DNA of 64,000 bases, taken from the NCBI GenBank assembly GCA_002718415.1, contig PBEM01000006.1:36009-100008 (forward strand), read 5' to 3'. The notes beneath the pieces were generated by a model, which did no database searches, had not been told where the DNA came from, and was given only the letters and a program-made list of their open reading frames with translations. Below are positions 58,265 to 64,000 of this stretch, in pieces. The stretch's first letter is position 1. Each line of letters begins with the position of its first letter. Source of the stretch: Chloroflexota bacterium. Its GTDB lineage: Bacteria; Chloroflexota; Dehalococcoidia; Lucifugimonadales; Lucifugimonadaceae. Both the position numbers and the translations under genes were made by a program.

Positions 58265-58954
58265 TTATTTTGTCCTTATTTTATTAGAAATTAACATACC
58301 AAACAAAATAGCAATTAATGCAGAAAAAATAATCCATAAATTCCAGGGCAAATCTTTAAAAGCTACTGATAACACTGCACTAGTTATAAAAACACTAAAT
58401 TTTATTTTATCTTTAATTGAAATTACTACTATTGCTATAAAGGAAAGCGGAATAGCAAATTCTAAATTTAGAGATTCTGGAATGAAATGCCCTATGAATA
58501 TTCCTAGAAAAGTTGCAATTTGCCATGATGTCCATAAGGTTAGTCCACTACCTAATAAATGGTAATGCATATTTTTTGTTTTTTTCTTTTCAGAAAAACG
58601 CTTATATGAAACTGCATAGGCTTCATCTGTAATTAAGTATGCTAGTATTAATCTCCATCCAAGAGTTAAATTCTTTAAATATCCCGATAAAGAAATCCCA
58701 TATAAAATATGGCGTAAATTTACAATTCCTACAGTACCTACAATGATTGATGCAGGAGTAGAAGTAAATATTAGTTGAGCAAAAACAATTTGACTGGCAC
58801 CAGCAAATACTATTGAAGATAGTAGAAAAGTTTGTATATTACTTAGCCCGCACTCTATACCTAAAATTCCAAATGCAAGTCCAAAAGGAAAAACACCAAT
58901 TTGTAAAGGGATTTCTCCAAAACATCCATCCTTGAATTCTGAGAATTTTGTCAT
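58265..58954 (-). CDS. azlC: branched-chain amino acid exporter large subunit AzlC
   Basis: 229-aa membrane protein with about six or seven TM segments. FKDGCFGEIPLQIGVFPFGLAFG at the N-terminus, FAGASQIVFAQLI and NLRHILYGISLSGYL are AzlC hallmarks, followed by LAYLITDEAYAVS. azlD follows without a gap. Substrate specificity is inferred from the family. Confidence 0.92.
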   Translation of the reverse strand: MTKFSEFKDGCFGEIPLQIGVFPFGLAFGILGIECGLSNIQTFLLSSIVFAGASQIVFAQLIFTSTPASIIVGTVGIVNLRHILYGISLSGYLKNLTLGWRLILAYLITDEAYAVSYKRFSEKKKTKNMHYHLLGSGLTLWTSWQIATFLGIFIGHFIPESLNLEFAIPLSFIAIVVISIKDKIKFSVFITSAVLSVAFKDLPWNLWIIFSALIAILFGMLISNKIRTK

Positions 58955-59024
58955 TATAAAAAATTATCGCCCACTATTATGAATCATAGATCTAAGTGGG
59001 CGATATAAATTTCCAATTAATGAA

Positions 59025-59669
59025 TTATGATTTGCTTCTAATTACAGCTATTCCTAGTAAAGTACTAAATATAACCCAACCAAACCAACTAAGCATTCCC
59101 GTTATATCTTGCATAGTAAACACATTAACAATATTGGCTATACCAACTATAAGAAAACCAAAACTTACAATATTTAATAATATCGCTGGTTCTAATTTAT
59201 TCTTTGCATCCCTAATAGCTCTACCTAAAGCTATTAAAGCTATACCAAACACTATATCCATTGCACCTAAATCCGTAGTACCTGCTACAAATATAGTCAA
59301 AGCTTCTGCAGGTTCAGTTCCATGATAAGAAAGTGCACTAACAAAAGAATTAGCGCCAAATAAGTTAATTGTCCCAGAAATTAAAAGTAGTAAAGCTGAA
59401 AGGTTACCTAGAAACGGATTATCACTATCAGCACCAACACCTCTAGAAAACATAACGAAAGAGGCAACTACAAAGGTAAAGCTCACTCCAGCAATACTGA
59501 TTAATAATTTATTAATTGTTGCACTTTCTGCTATTTTATCAAGAAAAGCTTTAGGGCCATCATCTCCACCTCCTCCAACTCCCATCCAAATATACATCCA
59601 TAAAGCTGTCATAAGAATTGGTAAGATAGCTAAACTCCATCCAATAAATGTTTTTTGTGTAATATTCAT
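59025..59669 (-). CDS. uncharacterised integral membrane protein (214 aa)
   Basis: I do not recognise this family. About six hydrophobic segments: 10-30 (after an N-in start), 55-75, 90-110, 133-152, 158-178 and 185-205. A glycine-rich hydrophilic loop GVGGGGDDGPKAFLDKIAE follows TM1. No obvious catalytic motif. GGGG lies 10 nt before the ATG. It has its own promoter region, divergent from the 46-aa peptide and sulfatase genes. Coding is credible because of its length, codon use and SD. Confidence 0.8.
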   Translation of the reverse strand: MNITQKTFIGWSLAILPILMTALWMYIWMGVGGGGDDGPKAFLDKIAESATINKLLISIAGVSFTFVVASFVMFSRGVGADSDNPFLGNLSALLLLISGTINLFGANSFVSALSYHGTEPAEALTIFVAGTTDLGAMDIVFGIALIALGRAIRDAKNKLEPAILLNIVSFGFLIVGIANIVNVFTMQDITGMLSWFGWVIFSTLLGIAVIRSKS

Positions 59670-59818
59670 AAAATAATCCCCTTCTGTTTTATAAAATTAT
59701 AATTAGCATTGTAGCAGTACTCTAAAATATTCAATAAATAAATTAATATATTATTTTAAAATTAAGACAATTTACTAGTAAAATATTTTTAATAATTATC
59801 CTAATAACTCAGTAATAA

Positions 59819-59959
59819 ATGAAACAATTTAAGTGGAATGGCATACCGGTAAATATACCAAACTCAAATAAAGAATGGATTTTTTTTATATTAATTACTT
59901 TTTTATCATCGATTATTTCAATAGTAATAATAATTAATATCTTATTTTTAAATAATTGA
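59819..59959 (+). CDS. small membrane protein (46 aa), uncharacterised
   Basis: Open frame starting ATG at 59819 with a hydrophilic front (MKQFKWNGIPVNIPNSNKEW) and one long hydrophobic helix of about 22 residues (IFFILITFLSSIISIVIIINIL). It lies in front of the sulfatase and its stop overlaps a TTG that could start that gene. No convincing SD is seen. Isoleucine-rich AT-driven helices can arise by chance, so it is only moderately supported. Confidence 0.45.
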   Translation: MKQFKWNGIPVNIPNSNKEWIFFILITFLSSIISIVIIINILFLNN

Positions 59960-59967
59960 AAAATATA

Positions 59968-61605
59968 ATGCTAGAAAAAAAACCAAATATATTATTTATA
60001 ATGGCAGATCAAATGAAATCTTCTATTTTAAAGATGTATTCAGAAATTGGAATAGAATGCCCTCAATTAGAAAAACTTGCACGTGAAGGTGTACTCTACC
60101 AAAATGCATTTACCCCACATCCATTATGTGTCCCAGCTAGAACTTCTATGATGACCGGTAAATATCCACATAAAACTGGTTGCAGAAGAAATGAAACATT
60201 AATGCCTGAAAATGAATTACATGCTTTTAAAATTTGGAAAAAGCTAAATTATGTAACAGGATTAATTGGGAAAAATCACTGTTTTGACAAACAATCAGAT
60301 TTAGATTTGTTTGATGTAAGATTAGAAATATCACATAGAGGACTTCCAAGAAGTGGTTACAAAGGAGAAAATATTGGAAATAAAGGTATGGAATGGATCG
60401 TAGACGAAAAGTTAATTAATGAAGCTAATAATAATCGATTGGAAATGGGTATTTGGGATAAAACACACTTCTCTTCTGATACCCCCGAAGAATTATTTCC
60501 AACTTCATTAATTACAAAACAAACTGAAAAATTTCTAGAAGAATATTCTGCTGGAGAATTTGGGAAAACCGATAATCCTTTTTCATTATGGGTTTCTTTC
60601 CCTGATCCACACGAACCTTATATAGCTCCTTCTAGATACGTAAATATGTTCCCTTCAGAAAAAGTTGTTCTTCCTAATAATCGAGAAGATGAATTCACAG
60701 ATGGAACAGCCCCTGAAAGAAATAGATTATTGTATAAAATATTGAAACATAATACAAATTCTGAAGAAGAAATCAGATCTCAAATAAGTGTTTATCAAGC
60801 TATGACGAAATTTATTGACGACGGAATAAAAAAAATTATAGAAAAACTTGATACTTTAGGATTAAAAGAAAATACTATAATAGTCTTCACTTCTGATCAT
60901 GGAGATTTCATGGGAGAACACGGAATGACTGTTAAGGGAGGTGTGTTTTATGACTGTCTAGTAAAAGTTCCACTAATAATTTCTTGGCCAAATGGAAAAT
61001 TTGATACAGGAGTTATTGATGAATCTATGGTAAATACTATAGATATTTTACCTACATTATTATTTTTACAAGGTTTAGGGGATTTTAAGAATTTAGGAAA
61101 AGGATGGACTAATAACAATCAAAAGAAAGATAAATTTCTAAATGAATATGAAATGAGAAGTTTTGATGGAAAATTATTACCCTCCATTACAAATTCAAAA
61201 CCTTCGGAAGTTGCTTTTTCCGAATATGGCGCTGGAGGTCCTCAATATAAACTTGAAGATTTAAATAAAATAAATAAACCTTATGGTCATAAAACTCTAC
61301 TAGAAACACTTTGGGCAAGAGAATCAGAAGGAAAAAGAAGGATGGTAAGAACTAAAGATTGGAAATATATTACTGATATAAATGCAAAAGGCCATACTAT
61401 AAGTTCAGCTATTGATGGTGGACCTGGAGATATAGACGAATTATATGATCTTAAAAATGATCCATGGGAACTGTATAATATAGCCCAAAATCCTAAATAT
61501 AAAGAAGTTATTGTACAGATGAAAGAACATTTATTAGAATGGATGATAGATACTGAAGACTATAAACCAGTAGAAATACCAAATAAAATAGGAATAAATT
61601 TTTAA
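59968..61605 (+). CDS. sulfatase (Cys-type, formylglycine-dependent)
   Basis: 545-aa alkaline-phosphatase-superfamily sulfatase. The formylglycine motif is C54-V-P-A-R58 in PLCVPARTSMMTGKYPHKTG, so the Cys must be oxidised after translation. Metal-binding D14 in FIMADQ and D-H in TSDHGDFMGEHG (about residues 305-316) with the catalytic His are present, and the C-terminus has DWKYI and DELYDLKNDPWELYN, common in sulfatases. ATG at 59968 gives the classic MLEKKPNILFIMADQ; a TTG four codons upstream overlaps the 46-aa ORF. No signal peptide, so it is cytoplasmic as read. Maturation by the anSME at 42303 is a reasonable inference. Substrate (choline, sugar or aryl sulfate) is not readable. Confidence 0.93.
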   Translation: MLEKKPNILFIMADQMKSSILKMYSEIGIECPQLEKLAREGVLYQNAFTPHPLCVPARTSMMTGKYPHKTGCRRNETLMPENELHAFKIWKKLNYVTGLIGKNHCFDKQSDLDLFDVRLEISHRGLPRSGYKGENIGNKGMEWIVDEKLINEANNNRLEMGIWDKTHFSSDTPEELFPTSLITKQTEKFLEEYSAGEFGKTDNPFSLWVSFPDPHEPYIAPSRYVNMFPSEKVVLPNNREDEFTDGTAPERNRLLYKILKHNTNSEEEIRSQISVYQAMTKFIDDGIKKIIEKLDTLGLKENTIIVFTSDHGDFMGEHGMTVKGGVFYDCLVKVPLIISWPNGKFDTGVIDESMVNTIDILPTLLFLQGLGDFKNLGKGWTNNNQKKDKFLNEYEMRSFDGKLLPSITNSKPSEVAFSEYGAGGPQYKLEDLNKINKPYGHKTLLETLWARESEGKRRMVRTKDWKYITDINAKGHTISSAIDGGPGDIDELYDLKNDPWELYNIAQNPKYKEVIVQMKEHLLEWMIDTEDYKPVEIPNKIGINF

Positions 61606-61703
61606 TATGGATACTTATTTTATTTTATACAAATTTTCTGGCATTCTTTATTATCAATATTTAGGATAAACTTAATTTCAAATTCCCTTAATGGACAAAA
61701 TAT

Positions 61704-63461
61704 ATGCCTAAAGATTTTAATCAGTTAAATTTCAAAGAAAAACAAATATATTTAGATAAGTTAAGACATTCTTCAGCTCATGTCTTGGCTGAAGCTGTAA
61801 TAAAGCTTTTCCCTAAAGCAAAATTAACTATCGGACCACCAATTGAGGATGGGTTCTACTATGATTTTGACGTTCAAAACGCTTTCACTCCAAAAGATCT
61901 TAAGAAGATTGAACAAGAAATGAGAAGAATAATTAATCAAGATACTGATTTTATTGAAAGAGAAGTAACAAGAGACGAAGCTATGTTATCTGTGAAAGAT
62001 AACCAATTTAAAATCGAAATTTTAGAGTCAATCCCAAAAAATGAAAAAATCACTTTATGTAGTCACTCTAATGGAAATTTTGAAGATTTATGTAGAGGGG
62101 GACATGTAGATAAAACTGGAGATATAAAAGCTCTTAAACTTATGTCTACATCTGGCGCTTACTGGAGAGGAGATGAGAAAAATCCTATGTTACAACGTAT
62201 TTATGGAACAGCTTGGGAATCAAAAGAATCTTTAGATAATTATCTCAATAGAAGGCAAGAAGCAAAAAAAAGAGATCATAGAAAATTAGGCAGAGATTTA
62301 GATTTATTTTTTTTCGATGATCTATCTCCTGCAAGTCCATATTTTTTACCGAAAGGAACAATAATACTAAATGAACTATATAAATACGTTCGTGAACTTT
62401 ATGAGAAATATGATTATAAAGAAGTAGTTACACCTCAAATATTCGATACAGAATTATGGAAATTATCCGGACATTACTCAAATTATTCTGAAAATATGTA
62501 TTTTGTAAAACAAGATGAAAAAGAACATGGCGTAAAGCCTATGAATTGTCCAGCAGCGGCAATGCTCTATAAGTCAAAATCTCATTCATATAGAGATTTA
62601 CCATTAAGATTAGCTGATTTTGGAAGATTACATAGATATGAAAGATCAGGAGTAACTCATGGATTAACTAGAGTTAGAACTTTTACTCAAGATGATGCAC
62701 ATATTTTTTGTACAGTTAATCAAATAGGGATAGAGATTAAATCTTTTCTTGACATGCTTTCAGAATCATATAAAACTTTTGGATTTAACGAATTTAGATT
62801 AGCTTTATCGACTAGACCTGAAAAAAAGGTTGGTGATGATAAAATTTGGGACAATGCCGAATCTATATTAAAAGAAGTCTTAGATAAATTCTCCTCCGAT
62901 TTCACAATAGAAGATGGAGAAGGAGCATTCTATGGTCCGAAAATAGATGTTTTCGTACCAGATGCTATAGGTAGAGAGTGGCAATTAGGAACCATACAAT
63001 TAGATTTTTCATTACCAGATAAATTTGATTTAGAATATACATCTCAGGATGGGACAAGAACTAATTGTGTCGTAATTCACAGGGCTATGTTAGGGTCAAT
63101 GGAAAGATTTCTAGGGGTATTAATTGAACATCTTTCAGCTGATTTTCCTTTATGGTTAACTCCAGTACAATCTATTATCATTCCGATCACAGATAAACAT
63201 AACGAATACTGTAATTTAATTAATGTAAAATTAAAAAATGCTGGAATAAGATCTGAAATAGATAAATCTAACGAAAGAATGAATGCAAAAATTCGTCAAG
63301 CTCAACTAAAAAAAATTCCTTATATGATAATAATTGGTGATAAAGAACTTGAAAATCAAACAATTTCTATAAGATCGAGGACACAAAAAAATTCAGATGT
63401 TATTTCCATTATTGATTTTATAATAAACATCAAAGAAGAAATTAAATTACGAACTTTATAG
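61704..63461 (+). CDS. thrS: threonyl-tRNA synthetase lacking the N-terminal TGS domain
   Basis: 585 aa: it starts directly in the N2 editing domain (LRHSSAHVLAEAV, DLCRGGHV), omitting the TGS domain that is present in roughly 640-residue ThrRS. Class II motifs: the motif 1 region, motif 2 RYERSGVTHGLTRVRTFTQDDAHIF and motif 3 GSMERFLGVLIEH. Zinc ligand Cys in MNCPAAAML, with two His nearby. The anticodon-binding domain (SIIIPITDKHNEYC) is at the C-terminus. Whether the TGS domain was lost or simply never present in this lineage is unclear. No T-box is evident in the 98-nt leader. Confidence 0.94.
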   Translation: MPKDFNQLNFKEKQIYLDKLRHSSAHVLAEAVIKLFPKAKLTIGPPIEDGFYYDFDVQNAFTPKDLKKIEQEMRRIINQDTDFIEREVTRDEAMLSVKDNQFKIEILESIPKNEKITLCSHSNGNFEDLCRGGHVDKTGDIKALKLMSTSGAYWRGDEKNPMLQRIYGTAWESKESLDNYLNRRQEAKKRDHRKLGRDLDLFFFDDLSPASPYFLPKGTIILNELYKYVRELYEKYDYKEVVTPQIFDTELWKLSGHYSNYSENMYFVKQDEKEHGVKPMNCPAAAMLYKSKSHSYRDLPLRLADFGRLHRYERSGVTHGLTRVRTFTQDDAHIFCTVNQIGIEIKSFLDMLSESYKTFGFNEFRLALSTRPEKKVGDDKIWDNAESILKEVLDKFSSDFTIEDGEGAFYGPKIDVFVPDAIGREWQLGTIQLDFSLPDKFDLEYTSQDGTRTNCVVIHRAMLGSMERFLGVLIEHLSADFPLWLTPVQSIIIPITDKHNEYCNLINVKLKNAGIRSEIDKSNERMNAKIRQAQLKKIPYMIIIGDKELENQTISIRSRTQKNSDVISIIDFIINIKEEIKLRTL

Positions 63462-63536
63462 TTTTTTTTAATTTAACTTAAATTATTCAATTTTTTATTC
63501 CCTTTTCTAGACTGATAAATAATATAATCTTTGGAT

Positions 63537-64000
63537 ATGGAAAATAAAAACGTAAAATTATATAGAGGTCTTCAAGGTGTATATTTTGATAGAACTCAAA
63601 CCACTTATATAGATGGTTCAAAAGGTATTCTGGAATATCGTGGTTATAATATACATGATCTTGCTGAAAAATCTACTTTTGAAGAAGTAGCATATCTTCT
63701 AATATATGGAGATTTACCAAACAAAAAACAATTTGAAGAATTTGATTCCCAATTAAAAAATTCTCGAAATTTACCTAAAGAAGTTTTTAAAGTAATAGAA
63801 ACAATAAAAGAATCTCACCCTATGGATGTTCTTAGAACTATCGTATCTATGTTAGCTTCATATGATGAAGATAGAGAAGATAATTCTGTTGAAGCCAGCA
63901 TTAGGAAGGGAATAAGATTAACAGCACAAGTACCAACTATAGTAATGGCGCACCATAACATCCGTAATGGTAGAATCCCCGTAGAACCAAATAATAACTT
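63537..64000 (+). CDS. gltA: citrate synthase, 5' part (runs off the window)
   Basis: Starts ATG 63537. About 154 codons remain before the window ends. MENKNVKLYRGLQGVYFDRT, then SKGILEYRGYNI, FEEVAYLLIYGDLP, PMDVLRTIVSML and RLTAQVPTIVMAHHNIRNG are characteristic of the small (class II-type) citrate synthases of Gram-positive and Chloroflexi organisms, and resemble the methylcitrate synthase group as well. The active-site His and Asp lie beyond the window. Downstream of thrS by 75 nt. Confidence 0.88.
   Translation, partial: MENKNVKLYRGLQGVYFDRTQTTYIDGSKGILEYRGYNIHDLAEKSTFEEVAYLLIYGDLPNKKQFEEFDSQLKNSRNLPKEVFKVIETIKESHPMDVLRTIVSMLASYDEDREDNSVEASIRKGIRLTAQVPTIVMAHHNIRNGRIPVEPNNN

Noticed and set aside
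58996-59325. 109-aa ORF on the plus strand opposite the 214-aa membrane protein
   Set aside because: Antisense shadow of the membrane protein: no SD, and its composition mirrors the sense frame.
61606-61703. A T-box or other riboswitch upstream of thrS
   Set aside because: The 98-nt AT-rich leader contains no T-box sequence, no terminator and no conserved stem visible by eye.
63462-63536. A terminator between thrS and the citrate synthase gene
   Set aside because: The only dyad, AATTT...AAATT, has five A-U pairs; the T run precedes rather than follows it.

Overview
The window is about 64 kb of AT-rich (roughly 30 percent G+C by eye), very gene-dense bacterial chromosome. It holds some 57 protein genes, two tRNA genes and only one gene-free stretch over 300 bases. 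I see no rRNA, CRISPR array, insertion sequence, transposase or recombinase gene. The gene content suggests a streamlined marine Chloroflexota of the SAR202 / Dehalococcoidia type: enolase-superfamily and YjhG-type sugar-acid dehydratases, many SDR/MDR dehydrogenases, a sulfatase with a radical-SAM sulfatase maturase, NHL propellers, and the rpmB-fakA-fakB-recG neighbourhood. That placement is inference from gene content only.

Layout. (1) 42-8719, minus strand: one long housekeeping run lysA-holB-cmk-plsC-glmS-(OGFr-like gene)-(42-aa membrane peptide)-MFS transporter-dgt. The OGFr-like gene sits between two diverged copies of the glmS 3' end. (2) 8822-20947: selD (itself a selenoprotein, TGA at codon 17), mazG, a DUF1461/Lit-type membrane protein, a HAD phosphatase, apt, recF (apparently with an ATT start), a class III aminotransferase, two polyprenyl-phosphate glycosyltransferases, lysC-thrB, a 2-hydroxyacid dehydrogenase and trxB. 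(3) 21113-27802: arginine operon argJ-argB-argD-argG-argH followed by rpe. (4) 27803-33028: rpmB, fakA, fakB, recG. (5) 33044-48843: an accessory catabolic district (two SDRs, NHL propeller, ManD-like and YjhG-like sugar-acid dehydratases, MDR alcohol dehydrogenase, HpaI-type aldolase, anSME maturase, amidohydrolase, MBL hydrolase), with leuS, an FKBP lipoprotein and nudC interspersed. leuS is broken in frame by a TAA codon. (6) 48850-64000: tRNA-Asp, a glutaredoxin, rpoB (with a long acidic tail and a (GAT)13 tract), rpoC, tRNA-Val, azlCD, an unknown membrane protein, a 46-aa membrane peptide, a Cys-type sulfatase, thrS and the 5' part of a citrate synthase gene.

How the genes fit together. 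Region 5 contains the parts of a non-phosphorylating sugar-acid route: sugar dehydrogenase, lactone opening, aldonate dehydratase, 2-keto-3-deoxy-acid aldolase. The sulfatase and its maturase suggest the sugars may come from sulfated polysaccharides. Regions 1-3 carry amino-acid synthesis (lysine, threonine branch, arginine), nucleotide hygiene (dgt, mazG, nudC, apt, cmk) and DNA replication/repair (holB, recF, recG).

The observations most worth a second look are: the duplicated glmS 3' end around a single-gene islet; the in-frame TAA in leuS; the missing canonical starts of recF and recG; the UGA-encoded selenocysteine in SelD; the acidic RpoB tail with its microsatellite; and the rpoB leader with a terminator-like hairpin.
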